NCBI RefSeq assembly: GCF_050459865.1
Contig: NZ_JBCMNM010000075.1
Span: forward strand, 1 to 40,516
Direction of reading: 5' to 3'
Length of the DNA: 40,516 nt
Source of the DNA: Rummeliibacillus pycnus_B
GTDB taxonomy: Bacteria; Bacillota; Bacilli; Bacillales_A; Planococcaceae
In this document: one piece after another, positions 24,180-31,325 of the stretch
Position numbering within the stretch: position 1 is the first letter of the stretch
Layout of the letters: each line of letters starts with the position of its first letter
Made by a program: the position numbers and the translations under genes
The notes under the pieces: model-generated
Database searches by the model: none
What the model was told of the DNA's origin: nothing
What the model saw: only the letters and a program-made list of their open reading frames with translations

Positions 24180-25724
24180 ATGTCAAAAATGTCTTATTAT
24201 CTAGGCGTTGATATCGGTACCACTTGTACGAAGGCTGTTCTATTTGGCAACAATGGCCAAGTAATCAGTATGCATCATGCAGGGTATCCGTTGTATAGTC
24301 CTACTCCAAATGTTGCTGAACAAGATCCAAATGAAATTTTACATGCTGTAAAAGAAGCAATCCGTATGGCTATTCAAAAAAGCAACATCGATACGAATGA
24401 TTTAAATCTCGTTTCATTCAGTGCAGCAATGCATAGTATGATAGCTATCGACAAACATGGCAAGCCATTAACAAACTGCATTACTTGGGCAGATACTCGT
24501 GCTACTGAATGGGCGGAAAAAATCAAAAACGAAATGAATGGTCATGAAATTTATAGACGTACCGGTACACCTATACATCCGATGTCACCTCTTTGTAAAA
24601 TTACATGGTTACATCATGAAAAACCAGAGATTTTCAACGAAACATATAAATTTATTAGTATGAAAGAATATGTGTTCCATCACTTTTTTAATCGTTATAT
24701 CGTAGATCATTCAATCGCTTCTGCTACTGGCATGTTCAATCTCGAAAATCAGGATTGGGATGAAAACGCTTTAGCAGTAGCTGGCATTACGGTTGATCAA
24801 TTATCTGAATTGGTTCCTACTACTTTTTATCTTGAAGGATTAATAGAAAATATTTCGGAGGAAATTGGTATTCCTTCTCATATTCCTTTTGTTATTGGTG
24901 CTAATGATGGTGTTCTTTCAAATCTTGGTGTCAATGCAATTGACCCAGGAGTTGTCGCTGTCACTATCGGTACTAGTGGTGCTATTCGTACAGTTACAGA
25001 TCACCCTGTGACAGATCCTAAAGGACGTATTTTCTGTTATGTATTAACAGACAAGCATTGGGTTGTAGGAGGTCCGGTAAACAATGGCGGTATGACATTT
25101 AGATGGGTACGCGATGAACTGGCAGCTTCTGAAGTTGAAACCGCAAAACGTTTAGGAATAGATCCATATGATGTGTTAACGAAAATTGCTTCAAATGTGA
25201 ACCCAGGTTCTGATGGACTGATTTTCCATCCATATCTAGCTGGGGAACGTGCTCCATTATGGAATGCCAATGCTCGTGGATCATTCTTTGGTTTAGGATT
25301 ACACCATAAGAAAGAGCATATGATTCGCGCAGTACTAGAGGGCGTTATTTTTAACTTATATACTGTTTTTATCGCATTACAAGAAGTAATCGGTATTCCG
25401 GAGAAAATTCAAGCAACTGGTGGTTTTGCACGTTCTGAGTTATGGCGCCAAATGATGGCAGATATATTTAATCAAGAAGTATCTGTTCCCGAAAGCTTTG
25501 AAAGCTCATGTCTTGGAGCAATTGTACTGGGTATGTATGCATTAGGTGAAATTGAAGACTTCTCTATCGTTTCCAAATGGGTTGGTTCGACTCATGTGCA
25601 TAAACCGATTCCAGAAGATGTTGAATTATATATAGAACTAATCCCGATTTATATCCGTATCTCTCGATTATTAGAACAAGAATATCATGATATAACGAAG
25701 TTCCAGGAAAAATGGGTGAAATAA
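24180..25724 (+). CDS. gntK: Gluconokinase (FGGY family)
   Basis: A 514-residue sugar kinase. FGGY-family motifs: DIGTTCTKAVLF (phosphate 1), EQDPNEIL, catalytic Asp in ITWADTRA, GANDGVLSNLGV and TIGTSGAIR (phosphate 2), GERAPLWNANARGSFFGL, and ATGGFARSELW (adenosine). It phosphorylates gluconate to 6-phosphogluconate, the substrate of the Gnd encoded nearby. The ATG at 24180 follows AAAGGAG; the ATG at 24189 is possible. It is a single-gene unit with its own promoter and terminator. Related xylulokinases share the motifs, but the neighbours gntP and gnd point to gluconate. Confidence 0.93.
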   Translation: MSKMSYYLGVDIGTTCTKAVLFGNNGQVISMHHAGYPLYSPTPNVAEQDPNEILHAVKEAIRMAIQKSNIDTNDLNLVSFSAAMHSMIAIDKHGKPLTNCITWADTRATEWAEKIKNEMNGHEIYRRTGTPIHPMSPLCKITWLHHEKPEIFNETYKFISMKEYVFHHFFNRYIVDHSIASATGMFNLENQDWDENALAVAGITVDQLSELVPTTFYLEGLIENISEEIGIPSHIPFVIGANDGVLSNLGVNAIDPGVVAVTIGTSGAIRTVTDHPVTDPKGRIFCYVLTDKHWVVGGPVNNGGMTFRWVRDELAASEVETAKRLGIDPYDVLTKIASNVNPGSDGLIFHPYLAGERAPLWNANARGSFFGLGLHHKKEHMIRAVLEGVIFNLYTVFIALQEVIGIPEKIQATGGFARSELWRQMMADIFNQEVSVPESFESSCLGAIVLGMYALGEIEDFSIVSKWVGSTHVHKPIPEDVELYIELIPIYIRISRLLEQEYHDITKFQEKWVK

Positions 25725-25750
25725 TAGTCATTAATTTTTCTTAAAAAACT

Positions 25751-25786
25751 AAGAGCAATATTACTCTCATCAGTAGTATTGCTCTT
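25751..25786. terminator. gntK terminator, bidirectional
   Basis: Stem AAGAGCAATATTACT (25751-25765) / AGTAGTATTGCTCTT (25772-25786) with one mismatch and a 6-base loop, then T-rich sequence. It lies between the convergent gntK and the small P-loop kinase. Confidence 0.85.
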
Positions 25787-25818
25787 TTGTTTTGTATTTT
25801 TTTGTCTTAATATAATAT

Positions 25819-26343
25819 TTATTTCATTATATACTCCATTACAAGTGGAATGTAATTTGACAAAGGCTGATTAGTATCCACTTTTAAGATTTCTAAATTA
25901 TCTGGTTTTTTACTATTTTTAATCGTATGTTCAAATGCTTCTTTGGAATGTATTTGAGGAATTTGACTTATGAGTCTCTCCCTTGTAGCTAGTCGATTAT
26001 TGATTAAATCATAGTCATCTATGTAACACTCTATATATTTATATTTCACATTAAATTTCGCTGCTAATTCTACCCCTCTATCAATTAGCTCTTCATAAAG
26101 ACATGGGCTATCTAAAATCACACTCCATCCATGGGATAAATAAAATTCAATTAATGCCCAATCAACATTGTACGCAATTTGTCCTGTAGTCTGAAAATCA
26201 ATAGCGATTTCTCCTATAGAATTTATTAAAGCCGATTTTACAATATCATGATCTACAATAATCATATTTTCACGGCTAGCAATTTCTTTTGCTAAAGTTG
26301 ATTTTCCGGATCCAGGAAAACCAGACATTTGAATAAAGTACAT
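25819..26343 (-). CDS. Small P-loop kinase (AAA_33 type)
   Basis: A 174-residue P-loop protein with Walker A GFPGSGKST near residue 8, an early acid pair in IVDHDIVK, a SVILDSPC strand, and a lid-like NRLATRERL arginine segment. This is the layout of small-molecule or nucleic-acid-end kinases of the AAA_33 group. The substrate is unknown. E. coli-type gluconokinases have similar size and fold, which is notable inside a gluconate block, but the residues after the P-loop differ and an FGGY gluconokinase is already present. It is a single gene, convergent with gntK. Confidence 0.75.
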   Translation of the reverse strand: MYFIQMSGFPGSGKSTLAKEIASRENMIIVDHDIVKSALINSIGEIAIDFQTTGQIAYNVDWALIEFYLSHGWSVILDSPCLYEELIDRGVELAAKFNVKYKYIECYIDDYDLINNRLATRERLISQIPQIHSKEAFEHTIKNSKKPDNLEILKVDTNQPLSNYIPLVMEYIMK

Positions 26344-26487
26344 TGAAACGCCTCCTTTCTATTTCCAATAACAAAGATGTTTTTCTTGTTTTTCCATATT
26401 AAGAGTTATTATATCTTTAAATGGAAAAATCTGATACCTATTCTATTAAATAGCATTAATAAACGATTATTTTTTTCAAAACAAAAA

Positions 26488-26519
26488 GGCTAGTTAGCAT
26501 CGGAAATGATAACTACCCC
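26488..26519 (-). terminator. gnd terminator
   Basis: Stem GGCTAGTTAGCAT (26488-26500) / ATGATAACTACCCC (26506-26519) with a 5-base loop, followed on the minus strand by TTTTTG. Confidence 0.75.
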
Positions 26520-26535
26520 ATTCATTATTAATTAT

Positions 26536-27432
26536 TTATTTTTTCTCAACAGCATGTCCGCCAAATTCGTTACGAAGTGCTGCGACTACTTTACCTGTAA
26601 ATGTATCTTCTTCTAATGAACGATAGCGCATCATTAGTGAAAGTGTTGTAACAGGAACTGGTGCTTTTAATTCAAGAGCAGTTTCAACTGTCCATTTACC
26701 TTCACCAGAAGAATGCATAATGCCTCTAATTTCATCTAGTTTTGGATCTTTAGAAAATGCGTTTTGTGTTAATTCCATTAACCAAGAACGAATAACAGAG
26801 CCGTGATTCCACATTTCCGCAACTTTTTCATAATCATAATCATATGGGCTTTTTTCTAATACTTCAAAGCCTTCAGCAATGGCTTGCATCATTCCATATT
26901 CAATGCCATTATGGATCATTTTCAAGAAATGACCGCTTCCTACTTTACCAGCATATAAATAGCCTTTATCGACACAAATATCTTGGATAAAAGGTTCGAT
27001 TACTTTAAATGCTTGTTCTTCCCCACCAATCATCATGCAAGCACCATTTAACGCACCTGAAGTACCGCCACTTGTACCGATATCCATGAAGAAGATTCCT
27101 TTTTCACGTAAATCTTCAGCAATACGAATAGCTTCTTTATAATGGGAATTACCGCCATCGATTAAAATATCACCTTCATCAAGAATTCCCTTTAATTGAT
27201 CTATAGTATTATTCGTAATATCACCAGCTGGAACCATCATCCAAACTACGCGTGGTTTTGGTAGTGCATCAACTAGTTCTTGTAATGAAACAAAGGTATT
27301 TCCACCTTCAGTTGAGAACTTTTTAGATGCATCTTTATTTACATCAAAAGCATATACTGTATGTTTATGTTTCATTAAATTTAAACCTAGGTTGTAACCC
27401 ATTTTTCCTAATCCAATTAATCCGATATTCAT
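26536..27432 (-). CDS. gnd: 6-phosphogluconate dehydrogenase, short (GndA/YqeC-like) form
   Basis: A 298-residue decarboxylating dehydrogenase making ribulose-5-phosphate, CO2 and reduced cofactor. The Rossmann motif GLIGLGKMGYNLG is followed by an Asp at the end of beta-2 (AFDVN), which usually favours NAD over NADP. The catalytic region has DGGNSHYKE, DIGTSGGTSGALNGACMMIGG and a conserved Lys in GSGHFLKMIHNGIEYGMMQ. At ~300 residues it belongs to the short class; the long class is ~470. It lies divergent from the RpiR-type regulator. With gntK it forms the gluconate route into pentose phosphates. Confidence 0.94.
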   Translation of the reverse strand: MNIGLIGLGKMGYNLGLNLMKHKHTVYAFDVNKDASKKFSTEGGNTFVSLQELVDALPKPRVVWMMVPAGDITNNTIDQLKGILDEGDILIDGGNSHYKEAIRIAEDLREKGIFFMDIGTSGGTSGALNGACMMIGGEEQAFKVIEPFIQDICVDKGYLYAGKVGSGHFLKMIHNGIEYGMMQAIAEGFEVLEKSPYDYDYEKVAEMWNHGSVIRSWLMELTQNAFSKDPKLDEIRGIMHSSGEGKWTVETALELKAPVPVTTLSLMMRYRSLEEDTFTGKVVAALRNEFGGHAVEKK

Positions 27433-27476
27433 CTATAACGCTCCTCTTTAAATTTCTATTCCATGTTCTTAATTTC

Positions 27477-27496
27477 ATTATACTAAAAATAATTTC
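27477..27496 (-). promoter_or_regulatory. gnd promoter -10 with shared gnt element
   Basis: On the minus strand GAAATTATTTTTAG (27483-27496) runs directly into TATAAT (27477-27482). It has the same length and placement as the element at gntP, which supports a common regulator. Confidence 0.5.
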
Positions 27497-27515
27497 ATTT
27501 TCATAATTTAAATTA

Positions 27516-27528
27516 GAAAAAAATTTTC
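27516..27528. promoter_or_regulatory. Palindromic gnt element near the rpiR-type promoter
   Basis: GAAAAAAATTTTC, a near-perfect palindrome between the divergent gnd and regulator genes. It falls over the expected -35 region of the regulator (its -10 TATACT is at 27545-27550). It is a candidate autoregulatory site. Confidence 0.45.
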
Positions 27529-27584
27529 AACTAACAAATTATGTTATACTACAGATACGATTATTATTTGAAAGGAACTCGTTT

Positions 27585-28430
27585 ATGACACAAAACACTG
27601 TAAAGAAAATAAATTCTCTTTACCCTCGTTTAAGCGAAAAGGAAAAGAAAATTGCAGACTATATTCAAGAAGACCCATCTCATATTATTAATAAAACTAT
27701 TAATGAAGTTTCAGCTGACTTAAATATAGCGGATGCAACTGTTTTTCGCTTTTGTAAGCGCTTAGGTTTTAAAGGTTATCAGGCGATGAAAATTGCATTG
27801 GCCTCTGAAGCCATTACACCTATTCAACAAATTCATGAAGAAATATCAGAAAACGATGATGAAAAAACCGTCTTCGAAAAGATATTTAAATCGAATATTC
27901 AAACACTCGAAAATACAATGCATATTTTAGATGAAGTCTCAATTAAAAAAGCAGTAACGTTAATGAATCAATCAAAACATATTTACTTTTATGGAACTGG
28001 TGGCTCATCTGTAATTGCTATGGATGCTTATCATAAATTTATACGTACAGGTATTAAATGCTTTGCTTTTATAGATTCTCATTTCCAACTTATGTCTGCT
28101 TCTCAATTATCAAAAGATGATTTAGCTGTTGTCATTTCTCATTCTGGACGAAATCGAGATACTCTTCAAATTTCAAAAACTGCAAAAGAGCATGGTGCTT
28201 CTATAATTGCCATTACAGGATTCCCAAAATCACCAATTAGTCAATTAGCTGACGTCGCTCTTTGTACAAGTTCAGAGGAAACAGAATTTCGCTCTGAAGC
28301 TTTGTCCTCAAGAATTGGGCAATTAAGTATAATCGATGCACTCTATGTCAACACCATGGTTCAACATAAAGACGATGCAAATCATGCACTAAAAAAAATA
28401 AGACATGCCATTTCACACACCCGCATATAA
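27585..28430 (+). CDS. RpiR-family transcriptional regulator
   Basis: A 281-residue regulator. The N-terminal HTH_6 domain (about residues 1-77) contains LSEKEKKIADYI, INEVSADLNIADATVFRFCK and RLGFKGYQAMK. The C-terminal SIS sugar-phosphate domain (about 125-260) has YFYGTGGSSVIAMDA and VISHSGRNRDTL. Such proteins sense phosphosugars, here probably 6-phosphogluconate. It sits between gnd and gntP, each in its own unit, and is the likely controller of the block in place of the GntR-type repressor of the B. subtilis gnt operon. AAAGGAAC precedes the ATG. Confidence 0.92.
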   Translation: MTQNTVKKINSLYPRLSEKEKKIADYIQEDPSHIINKTINEVSADLNIADATVFRFCKRLGFKGYQAMKIALASEAITPIQQIHEEISENDDEKTVFEKIFKSNIQTLENTMHILDEVSIKKAVTLMNQSKHIYFYGTGGSSVIAMDAYHKFIRTGIKCFAFIDSHFQLMSASQLSKDDLAVVISHSGRNRDTLQISKTAKEHGASIIAITGFPKSPISQLADVALCTSSEETEFRSEALSSRIGQLSIIDALYVNTMVQHKDDANHALKKIRHAISHTRI

Positions 28431-28431
28431 G

Positions 28432-28471
28432 AAAAAGGAGAAGACTTTGTGATTAATACAAAATCTTCTCC
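28432..28471 (-). terminator. gntP terminator
   Basis: Stem GGAGAAGACTTTGT (28437-28450) / ACAAAATCTTCTCC (28458-28471), followed on the minus strand by TTTTT. The hairpin lies between the convergent regulator and permease genes. Confidence 0.8.
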
Positions 28472-28495
28472 ATCCCGTCTAAAACACCTTACCTA

Positions 28496-29824
28496 TTAAA
28501 CAAATGCATTCAGAATTAATGCACATACAAATGCTACGAATGAAAGGATTGTTTCTAGGGCTGTCCACGTTTTAAATGTTTCTTTTATGGATAAGCCTAA
28601 GTATTCTTTTACCATCCAGAAACCTGCATCATTTACATGTGAGAACATTAATGATCCTGCACCCGTTACGATTACAAGAAGTTCTAAATTAACATCAGGC
28701 ATATTCGCAATAATTGGTGAGACAATGCCTGCAGCTGTAGTAAGTGCAACTGTTGCAGAACCTGTAGCAATTCGAATTAACCCTGCAATGATGAATGCTA
28801 ATACCAATGGTGAAACAGAGAAGTTTTGTGCTAAATGACCGATTGTGTCACCAACACCACTTTCAATTAGGATTTGTTTAAACCCGCCACCAGCACCAAT
28901 GATTAATACTATGGAGCCAACCGGAACTAAGCAATCCTCTGTAAATTTCTTAATTGCTTTTTTATTTTGTCCAAGTCTAAAACCAAGGAAATAATAAGCT
29001 GAGAAAACTGAAATAAGTAATGCAATTAAAGGACTACCGATAAAAGTAAACGCACTTTCAAGCGATTTACTTACATGCATATAAGGTGACAATGTTCCAA
29101 GAACCATCAATATAACTGGTAGTAAAATAGAGAAGAATGAGATAAATGTACTTGGCAATTGATCTTCAGTTTTTTCCTCTACATGTACAAATTCAGGCTC
29201 TTCTTCAGGAGTTACACGTTTGCTAATATATTTTGCAAAAAGTGGACCACCGATAATACCTGCAGGAATCGCAATAATTAATGAATAAAGAAGTACTTTA
29301 CCTAGATTAGCGTTATAAATTCCAATTGCAGCTACTGCACCAGGATGTGGTGGTACTAAACCATGTACAATCGATAATCCTGCAATGGCTGGTAATGCAA
29401 TCAATAAGATATTTTTCTTAGAAGCTTTTTGAATTGATATAACCAATGGAAGTAAGATTAAAATCCCAACTTCAAAGAACACTGGAATCCCTATAACAAA
29501 CCCAGAAAAGAACATAGCCCAAGGTAATTTCTTTTCACCAAAAACTTTGATAAAGAAATTGGCAATCCTTAAACCTGCACCAGATTCAGCTAACATTTTA
29601 CCTAAAATAGCACCAAGTGCGATAATTCCAATTAAGTGCCCTAATGTACCGCCAACACCTGTTTCGTATGCTTTCACAATTTCATCAAGATTCATCCCAG
29701 TGAAAATAGCAAGGAATAGGCTAGCAATTAGCAGACTGATAAATGCATGCCATTTAAAAACTGATACACCGACTATAACAATAATTATCGCTAATAATGT
29801 AATAATTAATAAGTATGCGTCCAT
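28496..29824 (-). CDS. gntP: Gluconate permease, GntP family
   Basis: A 442-residue membrane carrier with about 12 hydrophobic segments. GntP-family stretches include GVGGTLGHLIGIIALGAILG, AESGAGLRIANFF, SGFVIGIPVFFEVGILIL, SIVHGLVPPHPGAVAA, and the C-terminal GSATVALTTAAGIVSP and FSHVNDAGFWMVKEY. It imports gluconate by proton symport. The ATG at 29824 has GGAGG 8 bases upstream; an in-frame ATG at 29839 overlaps that site. The promoter carries the shared gnt element and a cre-like site, so both gluconate induction and glucose repression are likely. Confidence 0.95.
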   Translation of the reverse strand: MDAYLLIITLLAIIIVIVGVSVFKWHAFISLLIASLFLAIFTGMNLDEIVKAYETGVGGTLGHLIGIIALGAILGKMLAESGAGLRIANFFIKVFGEKKLPWAMFFSGFVIGIPVFFEVGILILLPLVISIQKASKKNILLIALPAIAGLSIVHGLVPPHPGAVAAIGIYNANLGKVLLYSLIIAIPAGIIGGPLFAKYISKRVTPEEEPEFVHVEEKTEDQLPSTFISFFSILLPVILMVLGTLSPYMHVSKSLESAFTFIGSPLIALLISVFSAYYFLGFRLGQNKKAIKKFTEDCLVPVGSIVLIIGAGGGFKQILIESGVGDTIGHLAQNFSVSPLVLAFIIAGLIRIATGSATVALTTAAGIVSPIIANMPDVNLELLVIVTGAGSLMFSHVNDAGFWMVKEYLGLSIKETFKTWTALETILSFVAFVCALILNAFV

Positions 29825-29865
29825 TATTATATCCTCCATGATTTATATATTCGTATTTTATAAAA

Positions 29866-29879
29866 TGTAAGCATTTTCA
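29866..29879. promoter_or_regulatory. cre-like CcpA site at gntP
   Basis: TGTAAGCATTTTCA matches the cre consensus TGWAANCGNTNWCA at 13 of 14 positions (A for the central G). It lies just downstream of the gntP -10, about where transcription would start, a typical repressing position. Confidence 0.65.
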
Positions 29880-29887
29880 TTAGCTTT

Positions 29888-29916
29888 ATTATAAGGAAAA
29901 AAATTTCTCAAATCAA
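29888..29916 (-). promoter_or_regulatory. gntP promoter with shared gnt element
   Basis: Minus-strand -35 TTGATT (29911-29916), 17-base spacer, -10 TATAAT (29888-29893). The spacer holds GAAATTTTTTTCC (29895-29907), the same element seen before the -10 of gntK and gnd. Confidence 0.65.
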
Positions 29917-30000
29917 TGCTATTTTCGAAAAAAAATTTATTATTATTTCTGTTATTGAACAGTAATACTTTTTTGCCCTGTAAGTATGTAATCTATACAA

Positions 30001-30030
30001 AAAAAGTCGGTGTGAAACTCCCGACTTTTT
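30001..30030. terminator. cotE terminator
   Basis: Stem AAAAAGTCGG (30001-30010) / CCGACTTTTT (30021-30030) with A- and T-runs on either side, ending next to the cotE stop. Confidence 0.85.
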
Positions 30031-30034
30031 TTGC

Positions 30035-30619
30035 TTATTTTTTACGGAATGATGATGACTCTAAATTACTTGATACATCCGATGATGAAGTGCTTGATGA
30101 TCTATGCTGTTCTGATGATGAACTTGATGATGAGCTTTCTTCTTCAAAATCCCATTCTTCTTCAAAATCCATTGGATGAATATTAATGCAAATTGTTGTC
30201 TCTCCAACAACTTCCGCTAACAACTCTCTTTCGATAGTGACTACAAAATGATCACCATCAGGTGCAATAACCGCTTCAATACAATTTGGTTGTTGCAGTA
30301 CGCGGATATACACTTCTTCTTTTCCTGTTGGTTCTTCATCTCGATAATGTAGTTTAATCCGTTCACGATATGGAATAGATTCAGAAAATACTGCAGTTTT
30401 AGTATGATTGTTGTATGCATACCATACATTAATATCATACTTACCTGTTACCTCAACAAACTTGCCATTTTTCTTTGCTTGATAAGTATGATTGATCACC
30501 CAACAACCTAAAATACTTGATGGACTATTTGGTGGACGTAAAGTTTCACTACATTCCGTTCTTTTTTTGCCCTTTGCAATCACTGCTTTTGTCACAATAT
30601 GGCGTAACTGTCTCAGCAT
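30035..30619 (-). CDS. cotE: Outer spore coat morphogenetic protein CotE, serine-rich tail
   Basis: A 194-residue CotE, which organises the outer spore coat in the mother cell. Conserved blocks are ITKAVIAKGKK-like IVTKAVIAKGKKRTE, PSSILGCWVINHTYQAKK, YDINVWYAYNNHTKT, KLHYRD, VLQQPNCIEAVIAPDGD and ERELLAEVVGETTICINIHP. The usual C-terminus is acidic. Here a short acidic stretch (EEEWDFEEE) leads into a 33-residue tail with 19 serines, ending FRKK. The ATG at 30619 has AAAGGAGG upstream. It is monocistronic, after ricA and two hairpins. Confidence 0.95.
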   Translation of the reverse strand: MLRQLRHIVTKAVIAKGKKRTECSETLRPPNSPSSILGCWVINHTYQAKKNGKFVEVTGKYDINVWYAYNNHTKTAVFSESIPYRERIKLHYRDEEPTGKEEVYIRVLQQPNCIEAVIAPDGDHFVVTIERELLAEVVGETTICINIHPMDFEEEWDFEEESSSSSSSSEQHRSSSTSSSDVSSNLESSSFRKK

Positions 30620-30642
30620 GATTCCTCCTTTGCTTCCGTTCA

Positions 30643-30675
30643 CCACATCATATGCGGCTTTTGCCTAGGGGGTGC
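30643..30675 (-). promoter_or_regulatory. Possible sigma-K-type promoter of cotE
   Basis: On the minus strand a GCACC motif and CATATGATG are separated by 16 bases, a loose match to sigma-K (AC ... CATANNNTA), upstream of cotE. Coordinates are approximate and the match is weak. Confidence 0.25.
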
Positions 30676-30785
30676 CTAATTCTTAAATAAAAAAATAAAT
30701 ACCTATAGACTTCTGATCATCAATAAGTAATAAATTCTATTCAATAATTTTTGTCATAAAATGAGACATTTATATAATATTCGAA

Positions 30786-30816
30786 AAGGGATGAAGCGAT
30801 TATCGCCTCATCCCTT
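30786..30816 (-). terminator. Hairpin between ricA and cotE
   Basis: Stem AAGGGATGAAGCGA (30786-30799) / TCGCCTCATCCCTT (30803-30816) with a 3-base loop. On the minus strand TTTTCG follows. It may be a second terminator insulating cotE. Confidence 0.7.
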
Positions 30817-30837
30817 CACTTTATCGTCTATGTATAT

Positions 30838-30874
30838 AAAAAGTCCGAAAAAATAATGCTTTTCTTCGGACCCT
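30838..30874 (-). terminator. ricA terminator
   Basis: On the minus strand GGGTCCGAA ... TTCGGACTTTTT, a stem of about 8 pairs with an AT-rich loop and T-run, right after the ricA stop. Confidence 0.8.
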
Positions 30875-30887
30875 TTAACAATTACTC

Positions 30888-31325
30888 TTATGAACAGCTT
30901 CCAGGTTTTGAGTTGCGAACTTTTGAACCTGTTTCACCACGTAAAATATCTCCACCAGTTGCCCCAATTATTTCATCTGTTACATTATTGGCTACTGAGT
31001 TTGCTACAAGTTGTAACAAATCATTGACATCACCTTGTGATTGTTTGAATTCAACTACAATTGGAAGCTCATCGATTTCTTCCTCGATTTTTGCGATTTT
31101 TTCTTCAATTAATTTTAAAGCTTTTTCTTTTCCATAATGTTGGAAGTTTACTGCTTGTTTTTGTAAGCTTTTTAAACTAGCAATTTTTTCGCGGACAAAT
31201 TGATTTTCGTTAATTTGTGCTTCTGCACGTTTGAAAAATTCAACTTCTTCTGTGTTGGCAATCATATGTGCAATCTCGTGTGCTTTTTCAATAATATCTT
31301 CTTTTGTAAATAATTTTTCTGTCAT
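30888..31325 (-). CDS. ricA: RicA (YmcA), RNase Y specificity and development factor
   Basis: A 145-residue all-helical protein of the YlbF/YmcA family. RicA, RicF and RicT form a complex with Fe-S clusters that in B. subtilis redirects RNase Y and is needed for competence, biofilm and sporulation. Family core: EEVEFFKRAEAQINEN, LKSLQKQAVNFQHYGKEKAL, ANSVANNVTDEIIGATGGDI and the C-terminal GETGSKVRNSKPGSCS with a cysteine near the end. The ATG at 31325 shares one base with the miaB stop (TAATG), so translation is coupled. The longer frame from 31382 lies inside miaB. RNase Y itself is at 37303-38859. Confidence 0.94.
   Translation of the reverse strand: MTEKLFTKEDIIEKAHEIAHMIANTEEVEFFKRAEAQINENQFVREKIASLKSLQKQAVNFQHYGKEKALKLIEEKIAKIEEEIDELPIVVEFKQSQGDVNDLLQLVANSVANNVTDEIIGATGGDILRGETGSKVRNSKPGSCS

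Noticed and set aside
25819..26343. Calling the small P-loop kinase an E. coli-type gluconokinase
   Set aside because: Residues after the P-loop and the lid differ from that family and an FGGY gluconokinase is already present; only the general fold is supported.
29916..30179. Plus-strand frame rich in Asp, Ser and Leu opposite cotE
   Set aside because: It is the mirror of the serine-codon repeats of cotE, crosses the cotE terminator and has no ribosome binding site.
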